A stretch of DNA of 48,607 nt from an uncultured Lachnospiraceae bacterium (GTDB taxonomy: Bacteria; Bacillota; Clostridia; Lachnospirales; Lachnospiraceae). Each line of letters starts with the position of its first letter. Position 1 is the first letter of the stretch. This document shows positions 16,338 through 24,857 of the stretch, one piece after another. Location of the stretch: positions 1 through 48,607 of the forward strand of contig CADBFE010000036.1 of assembly GCA_902793845.1 (NCBI GenBank). The letters are read 5' to 3'. The notes below the pieces were generated by a model. That model saw nothing but the letters and a program-made list of their open reading frames with translations. It did not search any database and was not told the origin of the DNA. Both the position numbers and the translations under genes were made by a program.

Positions 16338-18101
16338 TCATTGTCTTTCAGCATCATTTTTGAGCCATTTCTTATTTTTATACATTGCGACATCCGCTCT
16401 GTCAAAGATATCTTCAACCTTTTTATCCCTGCCGGGTCTGAATTCGGAGCATCCGACTGCGACTACAGGTTTATCGCCTTCTCTTAGATTTTCTATTACC
16501 CTGGCTTTGATACCCTCGATGATAGTCTCTCTGTTATCATAATCATCACCCATCATCAGCACGACAAACTCATCTCCTCCGATTCTGTATACGGAACTGT
16601 GTTTGCAGGCATCGCATATTATCTTGCTTGCTCCCTTGATGTATTCATCCCCGACTTTATGACCGAGAGTATCATTTATCTTCTTTAAGTTATTCAGATC
16701 ACATACAGCAATGGCAAAGCCGGAAACATATCCCATATCCATCGCATACTGGAGCTGATCTTCTGCTTCCTTATATGCGTTCTTGTTTTTGACTCCGGTC
16801 AGTTCATCCATTATGGCCTGAACCCTTGCATCCCTTAAGTCTTTGTTTACCGACTCCTCCCGGCGTACCTGGTCATCTATATCCTCTACTCCCACAATGA
16901 GGTGGTTTTTATCTCTCGCCCATATTATGGAGAGTTTCGTATGTCTGGCCTCACCGTTGATCACCAGTCTGTACTTGGCGATGTACATCTTTCTGCCTTC
17001 CAACTGCTTTAAGACGTACTCTTTGTTCATGACCCTCTTTACAAACTCTCTGTCGTCAGGGTATATCACCCTGTTTATATTTTTTTGAGTTTCCTCAAAA
17101 AAGTCCTCACCGGTCGTTGCTATATCAAGACTCTTGTATGCATCTGTTGCGGAAAACTCCAGATACCCGTTTGTCTCTATATTTACATAGTAAATAGTAT
17201 TGTAGTATGAAGCGAGACTCTCGGCTATCTGTCCGAATATCTCATTCTTTTCATTTGCGTCATTGAGTTCCTTCTCAATCTCCGCCTCTCTGCTCCTGTC
17301 CTCCACACAAAAGAGGAAATACTTCCTGTCCTTTGTGTACATGGCATTCATCCTGGTATAGACAAGCTCGTCGTTGAGCATAATCCTGTAATCCAGGGAT
17401 ATGACACTCTTTTCCTCCAAAAGTCTCTGCAAATTTTTCTTGTTAAAAACTTCCTTTATCTTTTGTCGGTCCTCACTGTAGATTACACGAGCTGCATTTA
17501 ACGTCGAATCCTCAAAAAACTTGTTACCTTTTCTGGGTACATCGAGTATATCGTACATATTGGTAGCTGATATCTGTACATATTTATCAGTCTCGGCATC
17601 AACATAAAAGATAGTACTGTAATGCTCTGCCAGCTGAACAGCTATCTGGTTATACTTTTCTCTTTCTCTCTCAAGTCTCTTTCGCTCTTCGCTAAACTGA
17701 ACTTCCTTATCAATATTGATCACACCGAGGACCAGATACTCATCCTGCTTTGTGTCATTAACTCTCATGACACGGAGTCTGTGCCATACAGGTTTACCGT
17801 CTATCATCAGACGGTAATCTATGCTCTTCATCTCACCGTTTAATAATTTTTTAAACAGATTTGTTTTCTGAATATCCGTGACAAAAATATGCCTGTCATC
17901 CTCGTAAACAAGATTTTCCGAATCCGTGATCAGATCGGCAAAAAAATCTACACCTTTCTTGGCTTCCACGAGAATGTGATGATCGGCATCCACAGCATAT
18001 CCTATATACTCATTGGTAACCGCATTGACATAAAAGACATTGGAATAGTCAACGAATAATGCTTCTGCTATTTTAGAAACAATCCCATCATGACCCGTCA
18101 T
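16338..18101 (-). CDS. Diguanylate cyclase with three tandem PAS-like modules
   Basis: 587 residues, no membrane segment. Three repeats of about 130 residues (about 10-135, 150-275, 290-415) each run from an FYV(N/D)..T opening through a V.Y..DR..F middle to a DYRL/VGV.DID end. They resemble PAS sensory modules. The GGDEF domain (about 420-580) has the intact active site GGDEF in YRIGGDEFVVLM and the DLNNLKKINDTLGH substrate region, so it should make cyclic di-GMP from GTP. No RxxD inhibitory site precedes the active site, so product inhibition of the usual type is unlikely. The gene at 43908-45341 has the same design with two modules. GGGGAGA ribosome site. Confidence 0.88.
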   Translation of the reverse strand: MTGHDGIVSKIAEALFVDYSNVFYVNAVTNEYIGYAVDADHHILVEAKKGVDFFADLITDSENLVYEDDRHIFVTDIQKTNLFKKLLNGEMKSIDYRLMIDGKPVWHRLRVMRVNDTKQDEYLVLGVINIDKEVQFSEERKRLEREREKYNQIAVQLAEHYSTIFYVDAETDKYVQISATNMYDILDVPRKGNKFFEDSTLNAARVIYSEDRQKIKEVFNKKNLQRLLEEKSVISLDYRIMLNDELVYTRMNAMYTKDRKYFLFCVEDRSREAEIEKELNDANEKNEIFGQIAESLASYYNTIYYVNIETNGYLEFSATDAYKSLDIATTGEDFFEETQKNINRVIYPDDREFVKRVMNKEYVLKQLEGRKMYIAKYRLVINGEARHTKLSIIWARDKNHLIVGVEDIDDQVRREESVNKDLRDARVQAIMDELTGVKNKNAYKEAEDQLQYAMDMGYVSGFAIAVCDLNNLKKINDTLGHKVGDEYIKGASKIICDACKHSSVYRIGGDEFVVLMMGDDYDNRETIIEGIKARVIENLREGDKPVVAVGCSEFRPGRDKKVEDIFDRADVAMYKNKKWLKNDAERQ

Positions 18102-18145
18102 GCAAAATCTCCCCTGGTTAAACTCACTTTTCCCTATACTTTATA

Positions 18146-18174
18146 CAAAAACAGGTGGGTATTATGCCCACCTG
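18146..18174 (-). terminator. Intrinsic terminator of the GntR/ABC-2/CPBP operon
   Basis: Perfect stem CAGGTGGG (18152-18159) / CCCACCTG (18167-18174) with a 7-nt loop; on the minus strand it is followed by TTTTTG. It lies 30 nt downstream of the CPBP protease gene. Confidence 0.9.
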
Positions 18175-18203
18175 CAAACCCTCCATTATATTCTATCATA
18201 AAG

Positions 18204-19100
18204 TCAGTTTTTTATCATCTTAAATTTCTCCAAAAATACACATATTAAGGCAGCCGCCAAAAGGCTTATCATCATGGAAAAAAGCCCCGGAAAAAGCATT
18301 TTGCCCTCCCCGATCCTGTCATAATTGGCAAAGCCTGCCAGGATACCGGGGCCTGCATTATTCACGCCATGCATGATGGCTGCCGGCCATACGGAACCGG
18401 ATTTAACAGTAACAAATGTTAGTATCATTCCCATAAGTGTACACATAATACACATTTCCAGTATTCCCACATACGGAAATCCGGGATAATCCGTACCGAA
18501 ATTGTGACCGATACATGTAAGCGGCGCATGCCAGAGTCCCCAGATAATACCGCCGACTATTACTGCTTTGCCTTTACCCATCAGTTTCATGAGTTTCGGC
18601 ATCATATATCCGCGCCAACCGGCTTCCTCTCCAAATGCGGCAAAAGAGAAAAAGGTACCGGATACGATCGCTGCAACCGGAAATGCAATGAGTTCTCTTT
18701 TCGAAATTTCCAGTTCCATGTAATAACCGGGATCGTATAAGCCCGAAACAAGCAGCAATTCCAGACCTATTCTGAGCTCCGAATAAAACCACGGAAGCAA
18801 AATAGCCATGATATAGAGAATAATCTTCCTGTCCTTAAGATTTATCCCAAACATCAGTGGATTATCACCTTTTAATGAATACCCCTCTTTTGTAATCTTC
18901 CTTGTAAGCATATTTGCAATAAAAGGAAACAGCATTCCGAGAGCCACAAAACTCTGCTTATATGATCCGATACTCTCCCATGTTTCTCCGGGTTTAATAA
19001 ATACAAAGAACCACGCCCATGCAAGTCCGAAGGAAAGGGCAAGATATATGAGCAGGGACTTTAAGTCCTTTTTCTTATCTGTTTTTTTCTCATCAATCAT
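18204..19100 (-). CDS. CPBP-family (CAAX/bacteriocin-processing) intramembrane protease
   Basis: 298 residues, about eight membrane segments. The three Abi/CPBP motifs are present: EExxxR as E157-E158...R162, a WxxxH-type motif with H190 in GIIWGLWHAP, and HxxxN with H243 and N247. Family members are membrane-embedded glutamate proteases that process or degrade membrane proteins, often next to ABC-2 exporters or bacteriocin genes. Overlaps the upstream ABC-2 permease by 8 nt, so it is part of that operon. Confidence 0.88.
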   Translation of the reverse strand: MIDEKKTDKKKDLKSLLIYLALSFGLAWAWFFVFIKPGETWESIGSYKQSFVALGMLFPFIANMLTRKITKEGYSLKGDNPLMFGINLKDRKIILYIMAILLPWFYSELRIGLELLLVSGLYDPGYYMELEISKRELIAFPVAAIVSGTFFSFAAFGEEAGWRGYMMPKLMKLMGKGKAVIVGGIIWGLWHAPLTCIGHNFGTDYPGFPYVGILEMCIMCTLMGMILTFVTVKSGSVWPAAIMHGVNNAGPGILAGFANYDRIGEGKMLFPGLFSMMISLLAAALICVFLEKFKMIKN

Positions 19101-19869
19101 AGCTGACCTCCTTTCTGCTCATAGCCTTGCACGTCCTTTTATAAGAAGAGTAATAAATCAAAAGAGATATGACCGGTGAGAGGATTTCAAACATCATAAG
19201 CTCAAATGAATGATCTTTACACCATTCTATAATTTTTTCAAGATCCAGCTTTTCCAAAACTGTAAGATCCCCGAAAAACAGATATCCGACAACAAACAGT
19301 CCCACTCCCAGTTCAACTGATATTTTCACCATCATGGCTTTATCCCTGCCATGGACAATAAACATCCTAAGATCACAGCCTGCCAGTATAAGCGCCGCGC
19401 CAAACATCGCAAGAGACATCAGGGTTCCAAAGGAAAACATATCATTTATATATTCCCACTGGGAAAAGCCGCTTCCCACAACAATCCATAGAGAATTTAG
19501 AGACAAAAATATATATGTCGCAATCCCGATAAAAATAAATTTAGATGCGAAATAAGCATTCTTATCAATTGGCATTGCAAAAATATAATTCCTGATCTTG
19601 TTTTTCTCCTCATCTCTGGTAATATCGATCACCAGCCTGCCGAGCAGTGCAATAGAAAAGGCAAAAAGAAAAATCCATCCCATCCAAAAAAACAGGTCAA
19701 ACTCATTAAATTCCCTGCCATCTTGATCAACCAGTGTATACCCGACCGGATTAATGATTTCCGGAAAAACAACTCTGAGCACGGTGTATATGACAGTCAT
19801 GATTATGAGGCTTGTTACGACCAGTTTACCTTTAACAAGAACAAAGTCTTTATATAAAAGTCCTCCCAT
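19093..19869 (-). CDS. ABC-2 type transporter permease
   Basis: 258 residues with six hydrophobic segments; the motif DEEKNKIRNYIFAMPIDKNAYFASK between helices two and three is typical of ABC-2 permeases of the YtrA-regulated family. It is the second of two permeases in the operon and starts one base inside the end of the first. It would form half of an exporter with the protein at 19869-20657. Substrate unknown. The partner ATPase is truncated, so activity is doubtful unless another ATPase substitutes. Confidence 0.82.
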   Translation of the reverse strand: MGGLLYKDFVLVKGKLVVTSLIIMTVIYTVLRVVFPEIINPVGYTLVDQDGREFNEFDLFFWMGWIFLFAFSIALLGRLVIDITRDEEKNKIRNYIFAMPIDKNAYFASKFIFIGIATYIFLSLNSLWIVVGSGFSQWEYINDMFSFGTLMSLAMFGAALILAGCDLRMFIVHGRDKAMMVKISVELGVGLFVVGYLFFGDLTVLEKLDLEKIIEWCKDHSFELMMFEILSPVISLLIYYSSYKRTCKAMSRKEVSYD

Positions 19870-20657
19870 CAGATCACCCCTCTCTTTTTATCTGCAATCA
19901 CATAAGAAATGCAATAACTGACAGCCATAATAATAAGAGCTGTAATAAGCAGAATATACGACTTCTGTTTTATAAAGGTTATGAAATCCCAGAAATAATC
20001 AGTACTCATCCCGCTGTCTCCCGTATCGTCAAGAGCAATTATAGCGATCAGAATATCCTTTAATTTATTGAAACGAAGGATCACGTATATTAAAACCATG
20101 CAAAGGAGTGACAGTATCATGGCAACTGTCTCTCTGCCCTTTCCAAGCAGTATGCAGTATAAAATCACAAGAGCACTGTAGATACACATAAGTGACGATG
20201 CGGATATAATGATACCCACAAAATCCGCAAACGAGATAATATCTGTCAGCACTGACAAAATAAAAGCAATGATCACATCTATTACTGCGCCTATTCCAAA
20301 CAGTGTAAATATGGTTATAAACCTGGCTGTAAGCCTTTTTCTTACAGAGAGGGGGAGTATACCCGCGACCTTTTCAAAGCCTGCCTGTCTGTCAGCAATA
20401 AAAACATTCAGTAAATCGCCTACAGATGCAAGGGGCACAAGCATGAAAAGGGCAAGTGCCAGGGTTGCAATGTTGTTAATTTCAAAAGCTTCCATCTGAT
20501 TGTCGGCAATTGCCCTGGCATTTGCCGAAGCGATATTGCCAAATCGTGCGCTTAAAACATACATTATGCCAACAGCCAGTACGCCTGCAACCACAAATCC
20601 AAAGACCCTCAATTGTTTTCGAAGGCACATAATATCTTTTATAATAAGCCCCTTCAT
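19869..20657 (-). CDS. ABC-2 type transporter permease
   Basis: 262 residues, six hydrophobic segments and the interfacial motif DRQAGFEKVAGILPLSVRKRLTARF of ABC-2 exporters. GAGGTGATC ribosome site, 4 nt after the ATPase stop. Pairs with the downstream permease to form the membrane part of an exporter controlled by the GntR repressor. The substrate cannot be inferred. Confidence 0.83.
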   Translation of the reverse strand: MKGLIIKDIMCLRKQLRVFGFVVAGVLAVGIMYVLSARFGNIASANARAIADNQMEAFEINNIATLALALFMLVPLASVGDLLNVFIADRQAGFEKVAGILPLSVRKRLTARFITIFTLFGIGAVIDVIIAFILSVLTDIISFADFVGIIISASSLMCIYSALVILYCILLGKGRETVAMILSLLCMVLIYVILRFNKLKDILIAIIALDDTGDSGMSTDYFWDFITFIKQKSYILLITALIIMAVSYCISYVIADKKRGVI

Positions 20658-20661
20658 ACGA

Positions 20662-21366
20662 TCACCTCTTTCGGTCTCTGTTTACGTAATGGATCATGAT
20701 CTCTTCGAGAGCCGGCTGTTCCATAACCATCTCCGGATACAGTTTCCTCGCAGACTCCCTGTCATTTACGAGTATTTCCTCTCCGTAGGGACCATGATCC
20801 GTATTGACGATCAGCGACTCACTGATTTCCTTAAGTTCATCTTTTCTGCACTTTAAGAGGCCGTGCTTTTCCAGTATCTCATCCTTGTTGCCTGAAAGTA
20901 TGATCCTGCCGCCGTCGATAAATACTACTTCATCAGCAATCTTTTCGAGATCTCCTGTGATATGTGACGACAAAAGGATCGTATGATCCTCCTCAACAAC
21001 AAAATCACGGAATATCTCAATCATCTCGTTTCTCACGATAGGATCAAGTCCACTTGTCGGTTCATCCATCACAAGAAGTTTTGCATGATGGGAAAGGGCC
21101 ACGGCTATCTGCAGTTTCATCCTCATACCCCTTGAAAAAGACCCGCACTTCTTTTTTGAAGGAAGTGAAAATTCTTTAAGATAATTAAAGAATGCTTCCT
21201 CATCCCAGTTTTTATAGATGTTTTTCATCATGATATTTATGTCCCTGCCTGTCATAAATTCATGGAATCCCATCTCATCGAATACGACACCGATATCCTC
21301 ACGAAGCGATGCGCTATCCTCATCAATCGATCTGCCAAAAACCTTTATGTCACCACTTTTCCTCAT
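20662..21366 (-). pseudogene. ABC transporter ATPase lacking its N-terminal Walker A region (5'-deleted)
   Basis: 234 codons that start directly at SGDIKVFG, which in this family follows the Walker A helix by about ten residues. The signature (GSFSRGMRMKL), Walker B (LLVMDEP with TSGLDP) and switch His (LLSSHI) are intact, but no GxxxxGK[ST] exists in the frame. Upstream codons in this frame hit a TGA two codons before the ATG, so no hidden N terminus is present. There is no ribosome site, and the first codons overlap the end of the gntR gene by 17 nt. About 55 residues (roughly 170 nt) are missing relative to the family, as if a deletion joined the gntR end to the middle of the ATPase gene. 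ATP binding should be lost. Confidence 0.82.
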
Positions 21367-21727
21367 AAATCAGAGTGAGCATCTCCGTCAGTTCCCCTTT
21401 TGAAACCTTACCGAGAATCGCTTTATCAACTGCCTTTTCCAAATATTCCTCAATGGCAAACATCATGTTTTCCTTGACGATGTCACTGTTAATACCCTTT
21501 ACAAAGCTTCCTTTTCCGGTGACCGATTCTATAAATCCGTCCCGTTCAAGATCCTCGTATGCTCTCTTTGTTGTGATAATGCTGATCTTCAGATCCTTGG
21601 CCAGTACACGCATAGACGGAAGGGCGTCCCCCTCTTTAAGGTCCCCTGTCATGATCTGACTCTTGATCTGTTCCTCAATCTGTTCGTAGATAGGTACTCC
21701 CGAACTGTTGCTTAAAATAATATTCAT
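21350..21727 (-). CDS. GntR-family regulator, YtrA subfamily
   Basis: 125 residues from the ATG at 21727, with AGAGG (21735-21739) 7 nt upstream; the longer frame to 21778 is not supported. The N-terminal winged helix has the GntR pattern GVPIYEQIEEQIKSQI, then LPSMRVLAKDL and a KRAYEDLERDGFI recognition region; a short C-terminal helical domain ends at EEKW. YtrA-type repressors control neighbouring ABC-2 exporters. It leads the operon, and a perfect palindrome overlaps its promoter, so it is probably autoregulated. Its last codons sit at the apparent deletion joint with the ATPase, so the final few residues may not be original. Confidence 0.88.
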   Translation of the reverse strand: MNIILSNSSGVPIYEQIEEQIKSQIMTGDLKEGDALPSMRVLAKDLKISIITTKRAYEDLERDGFIESVTGKGSFVKGINSDIVKENMMFAIEEYLEKAVDKAILGKVSKGELTEMLTLIYEEKW

Positions 21728-21789
21728 ATGAATTCCTCTTTGCCCTGCGGAAAAAATGGGCATTTTCTCCCGCATCAATAATTAATTAT

Positions 21790-21810
21790 TGTATATATCC
21801 AATATATACA
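21790..21810. promoter_or_regulatory. Perfect palindrome, candidate GntR (YtrA-type) operator
   Basis: TGTATATAT-N3-ATATATACA, 9-3-9 with no mismatch, carrying the outer GT/AC bases expected of GntR operators. It covers the -10 box of the gntR promoter. A further TATATACA half-site lies next to it at 21815-21822. Confidence 0.75.
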
Positions 21811-21830
21811 CTTTATATACACTTTGTCAA
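21801..21830 (-). promoter_or_regulatory. Promoter of the gntR/ABC-2 operon
   Basis: Minus strand: TTGACA (21830-21825), 18-nt spacer, TATATT (21806-21801), overlapped by the palindrome at 21790-21810. Confidence 0.75.
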
Positions 21831-21843
21831 CAATAAAATACGT

Positions 21844-21873
21844 AAAAAAGACAGACCCTTTTTCAGGTCTGTC
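21844..21873 (-). terminator. Terminator of the OhrR-type regulator gene
   Basis: Perfect stem GACAGACC (21850-21857) / GGTCTGTC (21866-21873), 8-nt loop, followed on the minus strand by TTTTTT. It separates the regulator gene (ending at 21898) from the gntR promoter. Confidence 0.85.
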
Positions 21874-21897
21874 CTCATTGACAAAAACTAATATTAA

Positions 21898-22344
21898 TTA
21901 ATTATCAGCTTTATTTGTCTCCATGATCTCATAGAGGAGACTGTACAGCATCTTTGCCTTTTCCGGTGACAGTCTCACGCATCCTCCAACTTTTAAGGGG
22001 ATGTCTTTAGCTTTTTTCTGGAGCTCTCTTCCCTCTTTTGTGAGTGTGACTGTAACAATACGCTCATCATTTTTGCTGCGCTGACGTGTTAAGTATCCTT
22101 CCTGCTCCATCTTTTTAAGGAGCGGAGAAAGTGTACCGTTATCAAGCATCAGTCTGTCACATATCTCACCTACAGGCACTCCGTCCTTTTCCCAGAGTAC
22201 GAGGAATACAATGTACTGGGTATATGTAAGTCCCAGCTCTTTAAGATGCGGAGTATACAGGTTTGTAATACTTCTGGCTGCTGCATAAAGCGGAAAGCAT
22301 AACTGGTTTTCGAGTTTCATCGCCTCGCGATAGTCGTATGCCAT
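21898..22344 (-). CDS. MarR-family regulator of the OhrR type
   Basis: 148 residues from the ATG at 22344 (AAGGAAA site upstream); the frame opens 33 nt earlier without support. The N terminus LENQLCFPLYAAARS holds Cys16 at the position of the peroxide-sensing cysteine of OhrR (C15 in B. subtilis), followed by YTQYIVFLVLWE as in OhrR. The winged helix contains LMLDNGTLSPLLKKME. OhrR represses an organic hydroperoxide reductase until the Cys is oxidised. No ohr gene is visible in the window, so the regulon may be elsewhere. It stands alone between feoB and the gntR operon with its own promoter and terminator. Confidence 0.87.
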   Translation of the reverse strand: MAYDYREAMKLENQLCFPLYAAARSITNLYTPHLKELGLTYTQYIVFLVLWEKDGVPVGEICDRLMLDNGTLSPLLKKMEQEGYLTRQRSKNDERIVTVTLTKEGRELQKKAKDIPLKVGGCVRLSPEKAKMLYSLLYEIMETNKADN

Positions 22345-22371
22345 AATTATCTTTTTCCTTTCAGAATTACC

Positions 22372-22422
22372 TAGCAATCTGCTCTGCTATTTATTTTATA
22401 TAAAACACTGAAAGTTAGTCAA
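22372..22422 (-). promoter_or_regulatory. Promoter and candidate operator of the OhrR-type gene
   Basis: Minus strand: TTGACT (22422-22417), 16-nt spacer, TATAAA (22400-22395). Just downstream, TAGCA (22372-22376) and TGCTA (22385-22389) form an inverted repeat across the presumed start site, a possible autoregulatory operator. The promoter begins within a few bases of the feoB stop. Confidence 0.6.
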
Positions 22423-22433
22423 TGATTATTTTA

Positions 22434-24779
22434 CTATTTTAAGCCTATTCCAAGCCCGATCAGTCTGACTAAAAATGCTGCTATCCATGCCAGTGCACAC
22501 TGCCAGAAAACAACGGCGACTGCCCACTTTGCACCAAGTTCTCTCTTAATTGATGCGATGGCGGCCACACACGGTGTATAGAGGAGCGAAAAGACAAGGA
22601 GTGATGCTGCAGCAAGTCCCGTCATGGTAGCTGTAAGATTACCTGCAAAGAGTATCTCAAGAGTTGATACCACACTCTCCTTGGCAATAAATCCGCTGAT
22701 GAGGGATGTACATATCCTCCAGTCTCCAAGTCCAAGGGGTGCCATAACGGGAGCTATGAGTCCCGATATCATCGCCAGAATAGAGTCTTTGGAATCTGAA
22801 ACCATATTAAGTTTTAAATCAAAACTCTGCAGGAGCCATACGATGATGGTCGCGATCATGATTACGGAAAATGCTTTTTTCAGGAAGTCCTTTGCCTTCT
22901 CCCAGAGCAGCATTCCTACATTCTTTGCTCCCGGTATCCGGTAGTTTGGCAGTTCCATGACAAACGGAACAGCCTCTCCCTTAAAGAGTATGCCCTTATA
23001 AATAAATGCCACAAATATACCTGACACTATGCCAAGGAGATATAGTCCGACCATTATGAGGCCGCCCCTGCCCGGGAAAAACGCATTGACAAAAAAGGCA
23101 TATATGGGGAGCTTTGCCGTACAGCTCATAAAAGGTGTCAGGAGTATTGTCATCTTTCTGTCCCTCTCACTTGGCAGTGTACGGGTCGACATCACGGCAG
23201 GAACAGTACATCCAAATCCGATAAGCATGGGCACGATACTTCTGCCCGACAATCCGATACGGCGCAGGAGCTTATCCATAAAAAACGCAACCCTTGCTAT
23301 ATATCCGCTGTCTTCAAGGAGCGAGAGGAAAAAGAATAAAGTCACAATAATAGGCAGGAAGCTGAGCACACTGCCGACACCGGCAAATATGCCGTCCACA
23401 ACAAGGCTCCTTAGTCCCTCGTTGACTCCGAGGGATACAAGGCCATCAGATACCAAAGCAGTAAGGGCGTCAACACCCATCTCAAGGAGTCCCTGAAGCC
23501 ACGCTCCTATCACATTAAATGTGAGCCAGAATACCATAGCCATAATGCAGATAAATGCAGGGATAGCCGTATACTTTCCCGTCAGGATGGTATCTATCTT
23601 TTTACTCCTTATCCGCTCCTTGCTCTCCCCCGGCTTATGGACAGCTGCCTTACATACTTTATGTATAAATGTAAATCGCATATCGGCTATGGCTGCCGCC
23701 CTGTCAAGGCCGCCTTCCGATTCCATCTGGAGTACGATATGCTCCACCATGTCTTTTTCATTTTCATCAAGATCAAGGAGAGTCATTATCTGCTCGTCCC
23801 CTTCTATCACCTTGGATGCTGCAAATCTTATCGGCAGTTTTGCCCTCTTTGCATGGTCTTCTATAAGATGACTGATCGCATGCAGCGCCCTGTGAACAGC
23901 ACCGCCCTTGTCATTCTCATCACAGAAATCCTGGCGGAGAGGCTTTTCCCTGTAATGGGCCACATGAAGTGCATGTTCTATCAGCTCATCCACACCGGAA
24001 TTTTTTGCTGCAGATATGGGCACCACCGGTACACCGAGCATGGCCTCCATATCATTGACGTATACCGTACCGCCGTTTGCAGCCATCTCGTCCATCATAT
24101 TGAGAGCCACGACCATGGGCACATTCATCTCGAGGAGCTGCATGGTCAGATAGAGATTTCTCTCTATATTCATGGCATCGACAATATTAATGATCGCTTC
24201 CGGGTTTTCATTCAGCACAAAATTTCGGGATACTATCTCCTCCTTGCTGTATGGCGACATTGAATAAATACCCGGCAGATCCGTGACGAGTGTATTGTCA
24301 TGACCTTTTATCTGTCCGTCTTTCCGGTCTACAGTCACACCCGGAAAATTACCCACATGCTGATTAGAGCCGGTGAGCTGATTAAAGAGGGTCGTCTTGC
24401 CGCAGTTCTGGTTACCGACGAGTGCAAAATGAAGAATGGCATCATCAGGTAGCGGATCGCCGCTTCCCTTAGGATGAAATTTTCCGCCTTCACCAAGACC
24501 GGGATGCTCTGTTTTTTTATGTTTTTTCTTTTCAGCTTCGCCCTGTTTTTTTTCTTTCAGAGGTTCAATATCTATCCGCTCTGCATCTGCAAGGCGCAGC
24601 GTCAGTTCATATCCGTGTATCAGCAGTTCCACCGGGTCTCCCATCGGAGCGTATTTTACTACGGTGACTTCTGCTCCCGGTATCACTCCCATATCGAGGA
24701 AATGCTGCCTCAGCGCTCCCTCCCCGCCTACTGCTTTAATTATTCCGGTTTTTCCGGGCTGTAATTCTTTTAGTGTCAT
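22434..24779 (-). CDS. feoB: Ferrous iron transporter FeoB with fused N-terminal FeoA domain
   Basis: 781 residues. Residues 1-75 are a complete FeoA SH3-like domain (LKELQPGKTGIIK, then FLDMGVIPGAEVTVV). A lysine-rich linker (about 76-95) leads to the G domain: G1 GNQNCGKTT (122-130), G2 region VTVDRKDG, G3 DLPG (167-170), G4 NMMD. The C-terminal half contains about eight membrane helices with the Gate regions (IGFGCTVPAV, and LLYTPCVAAI). It imports Fe2+ under anaerobic conditions, with FeoA as the cytosolic modulator. No separate feoA or feoC is seen. The ribosome site is only GGGA. A perfect hairpin/palindrome with a T tract lies immediately upstream and probably controls it by iron. Confidence 0.95.
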   Translation of the reverse strand: MTLKELQPGKTGIIKAVGGEGALRQHFLDMGVIPGAEVTVVKYAPMGDPVELLIHGYELTLRLADAERIDIEPLKEKKQGEAEKKKHKKTEHPGLGEGGKFHPKGSGDPLPDDAILHFALVGNQNCGKTTLFNQLTGSNQHVGNFPGVTVDRKDGQIKGHDNTLVTDLPGIYSMSPYSKEEIVSRNFVLNENPEAIINIVDAMNIERNLYLTMQLLEMNVPMVVALNMMDEMAANGGTVYVNDMEAMLGVPVVPISAAKNSGVDELIEHALHVAHYREKPLRQDFCDENDKGGAVHRALHAISHLIEDHAKRAKLPIRFAASKVIEGDEQIMTLLDLDENEKDMVEHIVLQMESEGGLDRAAAIADMRFTFIHKVCKAAVHKPGESKERIRSKKIDTILTGKYTAIPAFICIMAMVFWLTFNVIGAWLQGLLEMGVDALTALVSDGLVSLGVNEGLRSLVVDGIFAGVGSVLSFLPIIVTLFFFLSLLEDSGYIARVAFFMDKLLRRIGLSGRSIVPMLIGFGCTVPAVMSTRTLPSERDRKMTILLTPFMSCTAKLPIYAFFVNAFFPGRGGLIMVGLYLLGIVSGIFVAFIYKGILFKGEAVPFVMELPNYRIPGAKNVGMLLWEKAKDFLKKAFSVIMIATIIVWLLQSFDLKLNMVSDSKDSILAMISGLIAPVMAPLGLGDWRICTSLISGFIAKESVVSTLEILFAGNLTATMTGLAAASLLVFSLLYTPCVAAIASIKRELGAKWAVAVVFWQCALAWIAAFLVRLIGLGIGLK

Positions 24780-24794
24780 AGTTTAATCCCAAAT

Positions 24795-24824
24795 AAAAAA
24801 TGTGTTAGCCTCAACTAACACATT
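24795..24824 (-). promoter_or_regulatory. Perfect hairpin/palindrome with T tract before feoAB
   Basis: AATGTGTTAG-N6-CTAACACATT (24799-24824) is a perfect 10-bp inverted repeat, followed on the minus strand by TTTTTT. It can be the intrinsic terminator of the transglutaminase operon ending at 24858. Its core TTAG-N6-CTAA also resembles half-sites of DtxR-like metal repressors. A weak promoter (TTATAC, 18 nt, TAGAAT at about 24828-24823) would place it at the transcription start of feoAB. Only 15 nt separate the T tract from the feoAB ATG. Confidence 0.65.
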
Positions 24825-24857
24825 CTATCACATCTTTTTAATAATGTATAACAGGTT

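Noticed and set aside
23637..24263. 208-codon plus-strand ORF opposite feoB
   Set aside because: It is antisense to the conserved FeoB G domain, has no ribosome site and has a His/Tyr-rich composition typical of a shadow frame.
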